This document shows positions 27,308-36,784 of a stretch of DNA of 64,000 bases, one piece after another. The stretch's first letter is position 1, and each line of letters opens with the position of its first letter. This DNA is from JAVBNT01 sp031551355 (GTDB taxonomy: Bacteria; Vulcanimicrobiota; CADAWZ01), in the NCBI GenBank assembly GCA_031551355.1, contig JAVBNT010000010.1, positions 1-64,000 on the forward strand, read 5' to 3'. A program made the translations under genes and the position numbers. The notes beneath the pieces were generated by a model. It did no database searches. It was not told where the DNA came from and saw nothing but the letters and a program-made list of their open reading frames with translations.

Positions 27308-28068
27308 AAATATTGTACTTTACGGCTACAGGCAACAGTCTGTATGTAGCCAAAAGCATCGGAGAAAATTTATACTCAATACCGCAGTTGGTAAAAAACG
27401 GGGAGTTTGAAATTGCAGATGAGTCCATAGGAATCGTATACCCATGTTACGGTTTCAGCATGCCGAGGCTAGTTGAAGAATTCCTAAAAAAGGCCAAACT
27501 GAAAACCGGCTATCTGTTTGCGGTTATGACTTATGGAAACATCGCCGCCTCAGGACTTAAAAATTTGCAAAATGCCGCAGCATATTCGGACCTGGAATTT
27601 GATTACCTGAATGAGATTGTTATGGTCGATAATTATCTGCCGATTTTCAGGATGGAAGCTCAGGTAAAAATGGACAAAAACATCGAAAATAATCTTAAAG
27701 ACATAATCTCCGATATACGGGAAAGAAAAAAACTAAAAAAAGAAAAAGGTCTCCTGAGCAACGGAATTTCAAAAATAGCCAAAGGTTTTATGGCAAAACA
27801 ATACGGCAACTGTGACAAAAAGTTCTACACTAATGAAAAATGCAATCAATGCGGCGTCTGTGTAACAGTTTGCCCCAAAGCCAATATAGAACTGAAAGAG
27901 CGGCCCGATTTCCTGCACAAATGCGATTACTGTCTCTCCTGCATACACCACTGTCCGCAAAATGCCATCCATCTGAAGGGAGAAAAAAGCAGTGTGAGAT
28001 TCAGAAACGCCAACATAAGTCTCAAAGAAATAATTGATGCCAACAATATGCAAGAAACAAAAAAATAA
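27304..28068 (+). CDS. EFR1-family flavodoxin/ferredoxin protein
   Basis: 254 residues. The N-terminal flavodoxin-like domain opens with ILYFTATGNSLYVAKSI (FMN phosphate loop). A C-terminal 2[4Fe-4S] ferredoxin follows, with CNQCGVCVTVCPKAN and CDYCLSCIHHCPQNA (about 180-220). It is a small cytoplasmic electron carrier of anaerobes. The 4-base overlap (ATGA) couples it to the ABC-F gene. Confidence 0.87.
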   Translation: MKILYFTATGNSLYVAKSIGENLYSIPQLVKNGEFEIADESIGIVYPCYGFSMPRLVEEFLKKAKLKTGYLFAVMTYGNIAASGLKNLQNAAAYSDLEFDYLNEIVMVDNYLPIFRMEAQVKMDKNIENNLKDIISDIRERKKLKKEKGLLSNGISKIAKGFMAKQYGNCDKKFYTNEKCNQCGVCVTVCPKANIELKERPDFLHKCDYCLSCIHHCPQNAIHLKGEKSSVRFRNANISLKEIIDANNMQETKK

Positions 28069-28084
28069 TCACACGGAGTAAAAA

Positions 28085-29173
28085 TTGAGTAGAACAGATA
28101 TGAAACAATACGGTCTTACGGAAAAAATTTCACAGGAATCTTCACTCCATGAAAATCTCTTTACAGGCCGCGTAGCATCACAATACAAAGATATCTGCAA
28201 GGTTATAACCGAATACGGAGAAATGCTTGCCGAAATCTCCGGTAAATTGCGGTTTGAGGCAAAAAGCTCAGCCGATTATCCGGCTGTTGGCGATTTTGTC
28301 ATGCTCGACCGTGCTGACGGCACACGCGGCAACGGTATTATACACCATATTTTAACACGCAAAAGCCTGCTCGAGAGAAAAGCGGCCGGAGAAAGCGGAG
28401 AGGCGCAGATTATTGCCGCCAACGTAGACAAAATTTTTATTTGTATGTCTTGCAATAACGATTTCAATTTGCGCAGGCTTGAACGGTATACGGCAATAGC
28501 GTATGCCAGCAGTGCGCAGCCGGTCATAACACTTACAAAAGCGGACCTTTGCGAAAATCCGCAGGATTTTGCAGTACAGGCCGAGTCGGCAGCACCTGGT
28601 ACAGAGATAATATTCACCAACGCCGGTAAAGACGGCTGTCAACCGGTCTTTGAAAAAATAAAGCCCGGGCAGACGGCAGCGTTTGTAGGGTCTTCAGGAG
28701 TCGGTAAATCGACACTGATAAATAAACTTATCGGCGAAGAAATTCTGGTCACAAAAAACATCCGCAGCGACGACAAAGGACGCCATACGACAACAGTCAG
28801 AGAGCTGTTCCTTTTGCCCTCAGGAGGTATTGTGATTGATACTCCCGGCATGCGTGAACTCGGAGTCGAAAGTGCAGATTTATCGAATTCCTTTCCGGAT
28901 ATTGAAGAAATTATTTTACAATGCAAGTTCTCCGACTGTTCCCATAAAAATGAACCGGGGTGTGCCATCGTAAATGCTATTACGGAAAACAGGCTTAGTC
29001 CGGAGAGGTTTGAAAATTACTTAAAACTCCAAAAGGAAGCCAGTTATATTGGCCTTGATTCAAAACAGATTGAAGATGAAAAATTTAAAAGAATGTTCGC
29101 ATCGATCGGCGGCAGCAAAAATATGCGCAAATTCATAAAAGAACATTACCAGGCCAAAGGCAAAGGTGTCTGA
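28085..29173 (+). CDS. rsgA: Small-subunit-dependent GTPase RsgA
   Basis: 362 residues: an OB-fold start, then a circularly permuted GTPase (TKADL G4, P-loop GSSGVGKST near 201, DTPGMRE G3) and a C-terminal zinc knuckle CKFSDCSHKNEPGC (about 279). RsgA assists late 30S maturation. TTG 28085 has GGAG at a good distance; the alternative ATG is at 28100. It ends this plus-strand run. Confidence 0.93.
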   Translation: MSRTDMKQYGLTEKISQESSLHENLFTGRVASQYKDICKVITEYGEMLAEISGKLRFEAKSSADYPAVGDFVMLDRADGTRGNGIIHHILTRKSLLERKAAGESGEAQIIAANVDKIFICMSCNNDFNLRRLERYTAIAYASSAQPVITLTKADLCENPQDFAVQAESAAPGTEIIFTNAGKDGCQPVFEKIKPGQTAAFVGSSGVGKSTLINKLIGEEILVTKNIRSDDKGRHTTTVRELFLLPSGGIVIDTPGMRELGVESADLSNSFPDIEEIILQCKFSDCSHKNEPGCAIVNAITENRLSPERFENYLKLQKEASYIGLDSKQIEDEKFKRMFASIGGSKNMRKFIKEHYQAKGKGV

Positions 29174-29436
29174 GGGCCGGAATAATAGTTGTCAGTTGTT
29201 CATTTGTTCAACAGTTTCTTTCTGTCCCTTAAAGAGATTACAGAGTTCACGGAGATATTGCTTGAAAATATAGGTAACCATTTATGAAAACCCTGTTTTT
29301 CCTTGCAAAACGATTTTTCTCTGTGTTCCCCATCTTCTCTGTGAAGAACTCTTCCATCGTTATGCAACCCAAAGGGCCGCCGTTAGCACGACAGCCCCTG
29401 CATCTAAATCTTTACCACCGGGAAAATCACAATCGA
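29174..29436. other. Intergenic spacer with a dispersed short repeat
   Basis: No gene is supported. Bases 29318-29343, read on the minus strand (CACAGAGAAGATGGGG, then AACACAGAGA), match CACAGAGAAGAGGAG-AACACAGAGA at 37013-37037 in the small inserted element. This motif type is a common intergenic repeat in bacteria. Confidence 0.5.
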
Positions 29437-32307
29437 TTAAAAAACGGCCCTGAAAACATAACGGCTTATCGCTTTCTGTGAGGCCGGCGTAAACTCCATA
29501 TAATCAGGATTATAATAAAGTCCGAGCACGTCCGTGTTATAGATCTTAAACCCTCCGTTCCTGGAAATAACGGCTCCTTCTATGTTTATTGAACCGCCGC
29601 CGCCGGAAGATGTAAAGTTATTTCCGGCCAAAAACATACCGCGAAGCATTGTATCATTAGCATTGATAATATTTTCATCGGCGAGAAACGGACGAAAAAC
29701 CAAATGACTTTTCCCTGTTCCGGAAATCGCTGCCGGGAAAGGGACAACCGTTTTACCGGATTTCTTTACTACTTTAACACTGCCGCCTTTCTCTTTATAT
29801 ACTTTAAATTTAACACGGCTCAGATCACCGTTCATTGCACTACCCGTCGATTCATAGCCATACATAGCCTCGCTTATAACATTAAAGGAATTGTTTCCGT
29901 TTGTGGTAACATTTTTATTTTTATATTTACCGTATTTATAGGACGCAAGAGACGGAGAGCCACCGCTTCCCTCCACAAAATAATGTCTGTCAATCGAAGC
30001 TGCCGGCAAATCCGGATTGATACGGCTGACCTTCATAGCCCCTGCCTGCTCCATAAGAGACTTAAAGTTTATAGCAAAGCTTTCACTCACGGAATTGTTA
30101 TCATAGGAATTTTCCGACAAAAAATTTCCCGCCGTCAGAGGATGAGCGGAATTCATAACCGCCTCAACCTCGTACTTGTCCTTCATCGAAGCCGGGAGGC
30201 CCGAATAAGCGGTTTTATTCTCCTCAAGTAAAGATGGTATTCTGTTGATACCGAACCTTAACCTTATGTTGCCGTTTTTATCAACCTCATTATTGGAATT
30301 AAGCGGGACATACACATAAAAATCAGTATTATCACTGGCAAAATGACCGTCATGAACCCATATTTCAATAAAATTACCGATTTCAGTCTTAGCCTCGGGA
30401 ATGACCGAATCAAGATTGGCTGTTTCGGTATTGGCTTCATAATAAATTATTGCGCCCTTGATCAAATTGACTGTTGCTCCTCTGCGGGAACCGTTGCCGG
30501 CTTCCCATTTATATGAATATCCGGGATCCTCAGACGGATATCCCTCCAGATACTTGCCGGAAATAGCGGTCGCAAGCGACATGTTTATCTGCCCCTCATT
30601 ATATTCATTTACAGATTCAAAAGCAGTTCCATCAATACCGTCACCAACAAGTGTACTATTTTTAGAAATCATTGTTTTTGCATATTCGAACGGATCTGCA
30701 CACTTAAGCTCTTCAAGCTTCTGTTTTAAACTGATGCCGTCATAGACCGTCCGCAAAAGCTCAGCAGCCGCTTCGTTTTCATTGGAACTATTAATTTTAC
30801 GGCTTAAAAATACATCCCATACGCCCTTAACATAACTCTCTATTCCGTTGTCAATTGTCCCCGTTGAAGGAATAATTCCGATATTGCCGTCCGCATATAC
30901 GGAAACGCCTTCATTCCCGGCGGTGCCAAAATAGGGACTTCCCTGAAAAAAAACATTGCCGGTTGAATAGACGGCTCCATGTCCGGAAAAATATCCCTGA
31001 ACAATAAGATTGGAAGCAATACCGTCTGAGGAAGCAGTGAGTTCAAGCGAAGGGCTTGAACCTGTAAAAGAAGTACGGATATTTTTTTCACAAGACAGCA
31101 ATATGCTGCCGTTGGAAGGTGATAACTTCTCGGTCACTCCCAGAAAAAGACTGCCGTTGCAACTGACTTTTCCGGAAATTTCAAAACAAGGCTCAGCTTC
31201 CCCATTAGAAGAGAAACGGTAATTGCCGCCTCCCAAACTGTTTAATTCTTTTATGGAATTACCGACATACAGGGCAGGAGAATCCGGGTTGGCAACTTTA
31301 AAGTCAGAAGAAAAGAACCACTTCTTTTCAGAAATACAGTAAATATATCCACCGGGCTCCAGACTGGATACCCGGCCGGAGTTATCGGTAAGGGAATCAA
31401 AAGTCACCGATCCATATTCGGAAAGAAGTTCATCAGTGCGTGACAATGACGAATCTGATAAATCAATATTAATACCCAGTTCCGGAATTTTTGTTGAACT
31501 CTTCTGCAGAGAAATATTAACCCGATCCATTTTTATATCAGCCGCATGGACGGTACCGTCAGCAACATCGAGGCAGTTCTTCTTGAAGTAAGACGAAACA
31601 GCAACATTGCCGAGAGTGCGGATTTCACCGCCGGAGCCGTCTTTTGACCTTATTTTCATTGATGAATTAAAAGAATCAAGTGAAAGTGAGATATCCTTGC
31701 GGGCCAAGGAAGAAGAGGTACTGCCGGCATAACCGGAAATATCGGCAAAACCCTGCGCATACTTTACACTCCTATTGGCAACCCCTTTAACTATCAGACA
31801 CATCATATTTTTAGGAACGCTTTTATATTTTTCCAATTTACCGTTTTTCAGCAAAAACGTCTCGGAGGCCTTAGAGCTTAAAAGATTGTTACAGGACACA
31901 TAATCCGACTCTGAAGCCGAATCCCGAGAGAATGAAATAATAAATTTGGATCTGTAACTGCTGCCGTTATATCCAAAATAACCGACAACAACACCGTCAT
32001 TCCTTTCGTCAATTTTCAAATCACCCAGTGTAAAACTTTTTCTGATGCTAATATTCCCGGGAGAAGAAGGTTTTTCAAAAGACTGCATCCAAGTAGGATC
32101 CTGATAAATTCTCAGCCTTGCATACTCAAGTCCCGATAAAGCAGCGTAACCCGCCTGTTCTCCGTCGGAAAAATTTACCGACATTTTCAGCGAGTTGGAA
32201 GCAGAGGTTGCAAGCAAAGTACAAATCATTATAATGATTGTCAGTAAAAGCATTGTCGTTATTAATACTAAACCCTTTTGTGAAAATTTCCGTCTGAATA
32301 GTTTCAT
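29437..32307 (-). CDS. Giant PilX-like pilus-associated protein
   Basis: 956 residues. The N-terminus resembles a type IV prepilin/PilX protein: basic MKLFRRKFSQKG, then one hydrophobic helix (LVLITTMLLLTIIIMICTLL), then the AALSGLEYARLRI segment typical of PilX. The long remainder is beta-rich with Gly/Ser/Asn repeats and looks like an adhesin; family PilX proteins are usually ~150-250 residues. It is the only pilus-like gene in the window. ATG 32307 has GAGGTGA eight bases upstream; the GTG at 32319 lies within that box. Confidence 0.65.
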   Translation of the reverse strand: MKLFRRKFSQKGLVLITTMLLLTIIIMICTLLATSASNSLKMSVNFSDGEQAGYAALSGLEYARLRIYQDPTWMQSFEKPSSPGNISIRKSFTLGDLKIDERNDGVVVGYFGYNGSSYRSKFIISFSRDSASESDYVSCNNLLSSKASETFLLKNGKLEKYKSVPKNMMCLIVKGVANRSVKYAQGFADISGYAGSTSSSLARKDISLSLDSFNSSMKIRSKDGSGGEIRTLGNVAVSSYFKKNCLDVADGTVHAADIKMDRVNISLQKSSTKIPELGINIDLSDSSLSRTDELLSEYGSVTFDSLTDNSGRVSSLEPGGYIYCISEKKWFFSSDFKVANPDSPALYVGNSIKELNSLGGGNYRFSSNGEAEPCFEISGKVSCNGSLFLGVTEKLSPSNGSILLSCEKNIRTSFTGSSPSLELTASSDGIASNLIVQGYFSGHGAVYSTGNVFFQGSPYFGTAGNEGVSVYADGNIGIIPSTGTIDNGIESYVKGVWDVFLSRKINSSNENEAAAELLRTVYDGISLKQKLEELKCADPFEYAKTMISKNSTLVGDGIDGTAFESVNEYNEGQINMSLATAISGKYLEGYPSEDPGYSYKWEAGNGSRRGATVNLIKGAIIYYEANTETANLDSVIPEAKTEIGNFIEIWVHDGHFASDNTDFYVYVPLNSNNEVDKNGNIRLRFGINRIPSLLEENKTAYSGLPASMKDKYEVEAVMNSAHPLTAGNFLSENSYDNNSVSESFAINFKSLMEQAGAMKVSRINPDLPAASIDRHYFVEGSGGSPSLASYKYGKYKNKNVTTNGNNSFNVISEAMYGYESTGSAMNGDLSRVKFKVYKEKGGSVKVVKKSGKTVVPFPAAISGTGKSHLVFRPFLADENIINANDTMLRGMFLAGNNFTSSGGGGSINIEGAVISRNGGFKIYNTDVLGLYYNPDYMEFTPASQKAISRYVFRAVF

Positions 32308-32334
32308 AATAAGAGTCACCTCTTCAACAAAAAA

Positions 32335-32397
32335 TTGTTAACATGTTGTAAATACATTGTTACAAATGTTTCTGTTTTGTTAATAATTTGTTAACAA
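32335..32397 (-). promoter_or_regulatory. TTGTTAAC boxes upstream of the PilX-like gene
   Basis: TTGTTAACA (32335-32343) and TTGTTAATAATTTGTTAAC (32377-32395, extending to the palindrome TTGTTAACAA at 32388-32397) lie 28-90 bp upstream of the ATG. The 19-mer matches 57785-57803, upstream of the radical SAM operon, at 17 of 19 positions. Likely operator or activator site. Confidence 0.45.
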
Positions 32398-32473
32398 TTT
32401 TATTTTAACACAAATTTTTAACAAAAACAATAAAATTAAAAGAAAATATGTTAGAGTAAAGCAGCTAATTAAA

Positions 32474-33016
32474 ATGGCCGAAAGAACGAAAGAAATACAG
32501 ATAATTTCATATAATCCGGCGTGGAAAAAAGAGTTTCAAAAAATTAGCGTCATGATAAGGAGGCTCATCGGCGACCTGATAATAAAAATAGAGCATGTAG
32601 GCAGCACTTCCGTAAAAGGTCTGGCGGCAAAACCTGTTATAGATATAGATGTTGTAATCGAAGATTACCGTACGTTTCCTGAAGTTACGGATCGTCTTGA
32701 GAAAGCGGGCTATATTTATCAGGGAAATCTCGGTATTGAAGGAAGAGAAGCTTTCCAGCGCAGGTTTAACGATGGTTTTATGAAATACCATCTTTACGTA
32801 TGCCCGTCCGACGGCAAAGGGTATCTGGAGCACATGGCTTTAAGAGATTATCTCCGGGAACATGAAGATGAAAGGAAAAAGTATCAATTACTGAAAATAG
32901 AGCTGGCAAAAAAACACAGATTCGACATAGATTCATATTGTGACGGCAAAACGAACTTTATAAAACAGATACTGCAAAAAACCATCTATAAAAATTCACA
33001 CGGAACAGGATACTGA
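32474..33016 (+). CDS. GrpB family (UPF0157) protein
   Basis: 180 residues of the GrpB nucleotidyltransferase-like family. The signature IEHVGSTSVKGLAAKPVIDI (about 38) and the later HLYVCP and HMALRDYLREH segments are all present. Members are related to CoaE-fused domains and Mj0435-like nucleotidyltransferases; the substrate is unknown. No strong ribosome site is seen before the ATG. Confidence 0.88.
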   Translation: MAERTKEIQIISYNPAWKKEFQKISVMIRRLIGDLIIKIEHVGSTSVKGLAAKPVIDIDVVIEDYRTFPEVTDRLEKAGYIYQGNLGIEGREAFQRRFNDGFMKYHLYVCPSDGKGYLEHMALRDYLREHEDERKKYQLLKIELAKKHRFDIDSYCDGKTNFIKQILQKTIYKNSHGTGY

Positions 33017-33129
33017 CAATTTTCAACGGAGGAAAGGGTTGAAGCAGCCAAAGGCTAATTTATATAACAGGCTTTAGATGCCGATGTAATATTTTTACTT
33101 TGTAAATAGAAATACGGAAGGAAACGGTT

Positions 33130-33855
33130 ATGGCAAATCCACTAAAGCGATGGACTCTTAAGTCGGGGGCAATGGAAAATCTGCGCGATCTGGGAGGTTA
33201 TGCATGTGAGGGAGGAGTTACAAGATACGGGGCAATACTGCGCTCTGATCAGGTTTACAGTCTGACCGAAAACGACAAAGAATTCCTTCTTAAAAAGGGC
33301 CTTACGGATATTATAGATCTGAGAGACGCCGAAGAGTGTCAGGCTTTCCCAAATTCATTTCTCAGTCATAAAACGGTAAAACTGAACTCCATGCAGTCAC
33401 CGCCGATAATGGACTGTATTCATATCACAAAACCTGAAGGCATATGTATGGGAGACGACTATGTAGAAAGAATAGAAAAACTGGGAGATTACTTTGCCAA
33501 AGTCATTGAAGCCGTCTCCACCGTTTCCGGGCTGACAATTATACACTGCATGGCCGGAAAAGACAGAACGGGAATTACCTGCGCACTAATACTTCTTATC
33601 CTAGGTGTTGACGAACGCGATGTGATCGCCGACTATCAACTCAGCGCAACTTTCCTGAAAGATCGCATTGAGCAGTATAGAATCCAATACCCCGATCTTC
33701 CCCAGTATCTAAGTAATTCAGATCCGAAAAATATGGAGATGCTCATAGACCATCTTAACAAAAAGTACGGCGGACCTCTCCCCTATCTGAAATCAAAAGG
33801 ACTGACGGATGACGCTGTGACCGGAATACGGACACTGCTTGTCGCAAAAGAATAA
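33130..33855 (+). CDS. Tyrosine-type protein phosphatase
   Basis: 241 residues with the P-loop HCMAGKDRTG (about 139-148, C-x5-R) and the N-terminal NLRDLGGY and ILRSDQVY segments of the Y_phosphatase3 family. No signal peptide, so probably cytoplasmic. Members act on phosphotyrosine or phosphoinositides. AAGGA precedes the ATG. A terminator follows within 25 bp. Confidence 0.85.
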   Translation: MANPLKRWTLKSGAMENLRDLGGYACEGGVTRYGAILRSDQVYSLTENDKEFLLKKGLTDIIDLRDAEECQAFPNSFLSHKTVKLNSMQSPPIMDCIHITKPEGICMGDDYVERIEKLGDYFAKVIEAVSTVSGLTIIHCMAGKDRTGITCALILLILGVDERDVIADYQLSATFLKDRIEQYRIQYPDLPQYLSNSDPKNMEMLIDHLNKKYGGPLPYLKSKGLTDDAVTGIRTLLVAKE

Positions 33856-33879
33856 TTTTAACACCGGATAATCTGATTC

Positions 33880-33920
33880 AAAAAAAGCCCTGTTCAAAAT
33901 TTTGAACCAGAGCTTTTTTT
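33880..33920 (+). terminator. Intrinsic terminator
   Basis: An A-rich arm with GCCCTGTTCAAA pairs with TTTGAACCAGAGC, followed by TTTTTTT. It lies 25 bp after the phosphatase gene. Confidence 0.85.
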
Positions 33921-34048
33921 AAATCAGATTGACAAACAGAACAGATTTTGTATTTCATCACGCTAGCCGGGAAAGTCTAAACATATTGCTATATCCTGTA
34001 ATAAAATCTACACGTTAATTGTTATATTATTCACAACAAATTACCGTT

Positions 34049-35089
34049 TTATTCCTTAATCATAACTTTTTGCCGGTTAAGGACAACTATATACTTATAA
34101 CCTAATTCATCATCCTTGCTTTTACAGCAGTAATATGCATCATACCCTTTAAGCACGGCAAAACTTCCCGCATCGCTGAAAAGATTTTTAGCCTTTTGCG
34201 ACATTTTATGATGATATCTGAATCGTTCAAACTCGTCTTGAACAGCAGTGCTTTCATATCTGCTGTAATACTTTTCCGGGTTCTCGTATTTAGCAACCTT
34301 GGCGTCGGAAGACAAAAGCATCTCCATTGTCACACCATTCGCCCCCTTATACCGGTCTGAAACTCTGGTGTCATACGATGCATAAGTTCCGCGCCCGTAC
34401 ATGCATCCGCCCTTGGAACCGCCGCTGAAAAGTTTGCCGTGTTTAAAGTCGTCAGCCATTTGTCCGGCAGATATTTCTTCACTTGGTTCAACACCCCTGT
34501 AAAAAACAGGCTGTTTTTTGGCTTCCTGATCAAATTGCGCAGATGTTAAAACCTGAGGCAAAGCGTCATATCCGAATTTATTAAGCACCGCAGAAAAAGC
34601 ACTGCCGTCCTGAACGTCAAGCTCTTTTTTACGGGGATTAATATCGGCGGCAATTTTATTGGCCAATTCCACAAGCTCATCCAGAGACAGCTCGTCCCTG
34701 TTTTCCATCTTATAAATCGCATCCATCGCCGCCGCTGCCGCCGCGGAAACATGAGGGGTGCCGGTAATACATGAAACGGCAATGTTTTTTGCATTGCTGA
34801 AAAATTTGCCGAGCTTATCGGTTATCAGCCCAAAGCCCTTGCGGTCACCGGCAGCCTTTACATCATCAGGCTTATCTGTTGGAGAAAGGGAATTCGGCAA
34901 AGCAGCATTAACAATAGCAGAGTGTTTCAGAACCGTAACATTCTGCGATAATGCGGACGACGAATCGGCTGATGCCGAAAAACTGTCCGCAGGCACAGCA
35001 ACAGCAGTATTATCACTCTTTTGTGCCTGAGCATAATTCACTGCCGCCGTATTATTAAGATTGAAATTATTAGCGCCTATCGTATTCAT
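34049..35089 (-). CDS. Tagged protein with ADP-ribosyltransferase-like domain
   Basis: 346 residues. It begins MNTIGANNF and has ADSF at 34-37 followed by Ser/Ala-rich sequence, like the genes starting at 11586 and 57693. A helical middle follows. The C-terminal ~150 residues look like an ADP-ribosyltransferase: FYRGV (196-200), a Gly-rich GGSKGGCMYGRGTYAS (223-238) with a following DRY, and a late KSKDDELGYKYIVVLNR segment that could supply the catalytic Glu. No Sec signal and no adjacent immunity candidate. The call is by motif only. Confidence 0.5.
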   Translation of the reverse strand: MNTIGANNFNLNNTAAVNYAQAQKSDNTAVAVPADSFSASADSSSALSQNVTVLKHSAIVNAALPNSLSPTDKPDDVKAAGDRKGFGLITDKLGKFFSNAKNIAVSCITGTPHVSAAAAAAMDAIYKMENRDELSLDELVELANKIAADINPRKKELDVQDGSAFSAVLNKFGYDALPQVLTSAQFDQEAKKQPVFYRGVEPSEEISAGQMADDFKHGKLFSGGSKGGCMYGRGTYASYDTRVSDRYKGANGVTMEMLLSSDAKVAKYENPEKYYSRYESTAVQDEFERFRYHHKMSQKAKNLFSDAGSFAVLKGYDAYYCCKSKDDELGYKYIVVLNRQKVMIKE

Positions 35090-35308
35090 CAGTAAACGGC
35101 TCTTTCAAAAAATGTCAAAACCTAAGCAAGGGGCACTTAGCTCCTAATTATAACTTTAAAACAATTGTCAGACCAATTCAAGTATTCTATTGTTAAAAAA
35201 ATATTAATTTAAAAGCACATAAAAAACTGACTCAGTTTACATACCAGGCATCCTAACGGATGTTTTCATTTATAGTTGTGCGGGCTTGACCATCAATCTC
35301 AAAACAGC

Positions 35309-35318
35309 GGGGGGGGGG
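35309..35318. repeat. Homopolymeric G10 tract
   Basis: Ten consecutive G on the plus strand, in the 259-bp gap between the ART-like and flavin reductase genes, 220 bp upstream of the ART-like start. Such tracts are prone to slippage. No gene is seen in this gap. Confidence 0.8.
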
Positions 35319-35348
35319 CGCAACACATTTTTAGGCAGCGGCACACTT

Positions 35349-35882
35349 TTATTTCTTTAACCATACACCGGTGATTTCCCCGAATACATATTTACGGTAA
35401 TGCTCCGATGTTTTGTATTCTTTTTTTAGATAGTCCTGTGCTTCCGGTGTGTAAAAATCGCCGGGATCAGGTCTGGTAATTTGCGTTAATTTACATTCAA
35501 TTATGAGTCTGGCTTCTTTAAAAGACATATCTCCGGAAGGAGTCCGCACGGCTGTCAATTCAACCTCTTTCATTTTATCACTGCCCCGACCCGACTTATC
35601 TCCCAAAATCATCGTTCGCGGCCGGTATTCATTAGAAAAATACGACAGCGTATACGTTTGTTCTTTTTGAATCATTTCCAGCGTATAACGGTCCGAGCGC
35701 AACACACACCAGGCAGACGGTTTCCTGAAAAGCACCCCCAAACCGCCGCCGCTGCCGATCATGGAGTTGTAATGCAGTTCCCTGCCCGCAGTAATAACAT
35801 AAGGCTCTTTTCCGCTCAGCATAAAGACATTATCACCGATATCTTCCGGAGAGATACGTTTAAATAACTGTTCAAAATTCAT
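35349..35882 (-). CDS. Flavin reductase-like FMN-binding protein
   Basis: 177 residues of the flavin reductase split-barrel family. Characteristic segments are NVFMLSGKEPYVITAG, NSMIGSGGGLGVLFRKPSA, RYTLEMIQ and DKSGRGSDK. It binds FMN and probably transfers electrons in an anaerobic redox pathway; the partner is unknown. CAGGAG precedes the ATG. It is a single-gene unit. Confidence 0.78.
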   Translation of the reverse strand: MNFEQLFKRISPEDIGDNVFMLSGKEPYVITAGRELHYNSMIGSGGGLGVLFRKPSAWCVLRSDRYTLEMIQKEQTYTLSYFSNEYRPRTMILGDKSGRGSDKMKEVELTAVRTPSGDMSFKEARLIIECKLTQITRPDPGDFYTPEAQDYLKKEYKTSEHYRKYVFGEITGVWLKK

Positions 35883-35889
35883 ATTGTAA

Positions 35890-36480
35890 ACACTCCTGTA
35901 ATACTTTTTATGTTACTATTATAGATGTATTGCTGCATAAATGCCCGATCATAATTAGTTTTTTTATTATAGTATAAAAAATTCTTAATTGTTACAATTT
36001 ACAACCTATATTATATTGTTTTAACGGACAGTCTGTTAATAAGTTAATTAATTTATCTATTTTAAAATATTTCTAACATGATTCAATATTTTACCATATT
36101 AGTTAATTTTTAATTCATACTATACTTTAAGCACGAATAAATGTGTTTGATAATGAAACAGATTAATTTTTATATTTTTCATCTATACTCTAATAATTTA
36201 CGAAATAAGGCTGTTTATTTGTGTTAAACTGAATATCTTAGATGATTTAACGGCAAAAATAGATTTTTACATTTATCCATATTTTTATTTTACAATCTAA
36301 AATAAATCATAAAACATATATTTTTTAATTATAAAGTATATTTTTATTAGTTTTTGATTTATTGAAACAGCAAAAGATTACCTTAAGTTATTTATTCTAC
36401 AGATTAAATATTTATTAATTTATAATATTTTTCCATTATACACTACCATTTAAAGAGATTTTAAACTTTAATAAGTCTTT
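35890..36480. other. AT-rich gene-free island
   Basis: Nearly 600 bp with strongly elevated A+T compared with the flanks, many TTTAT/TTAAT runs and no credible ORF on either strand. It could be decayed DNA, a bent or regulatory region, or foreign DNA. No structured RNA was recognised. Confidence 0.55.
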
Positions 36481-36594
36481 TCAGACTACGTCGATGCATA
36501 CCATTTAAACACTTGAGCTCCCCCATAAACTTGTAAGAAAAAATCTTCCGAAGCGCCGAGCTTATAGTAACGTCAAAAAATAATGCTCATTTCA

Positions 36595-36759
36595 GCTTTA
36601 GAGCAAACTGCACAAATGTAGACAATACTTTATAATGCACGTGAAGAATACAAATATGCCGTGGCCATTACCAAATGATTTGCAAAAAAGAATTATCACT
36701 GTAAAAATACCGGATAGTTTTTATATGATGGGTATCCATAATTAAATCAAGTTGCTCTA
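36595..36759 (+). repeat. Dispersed ~165-bp repeat, copy B
   Basis: Near-identical inverse of 1-167. Just upstream, 36574-36605 is shared (29 of 32 positions) with 59758-59789 on the opposite strand, so the element seems to have a longer ancestral form extending leftwards. No ORF. Confidence 0.9.
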
Positions 36760-36784
36760 ATTATGGATACCCGCCTCCGCGGGT
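36730..36784. repeat. Paired REP-like hairpins at the end of copy B
   Basis: GGGTATCCATAATT (36730-36743) pairs perfectly with AATTATGGATACCC (36759-36772). A second hairpin ACCCGC-CTCC-GCGGGT (36769-36784) overlaps its end. The form is like the REP/extragenic palindromes scattered in many genomes. Confidence 0.8.

Noticed and set aside
29284..29481. Short plus-strand ORF after rsgA
   Set aside because: Low-complexity repeat-derived peptide, no ribosome site, and its end overlaps the PilX-like gene.
32377..32397. Rex operator upstream of the PilX-like gene
   Set aside because: The TTGTTAA and TTAACAA halves are 7 bases apart instead of 4, so it does not fit a Rex box; it is reported as an unassigned motif.
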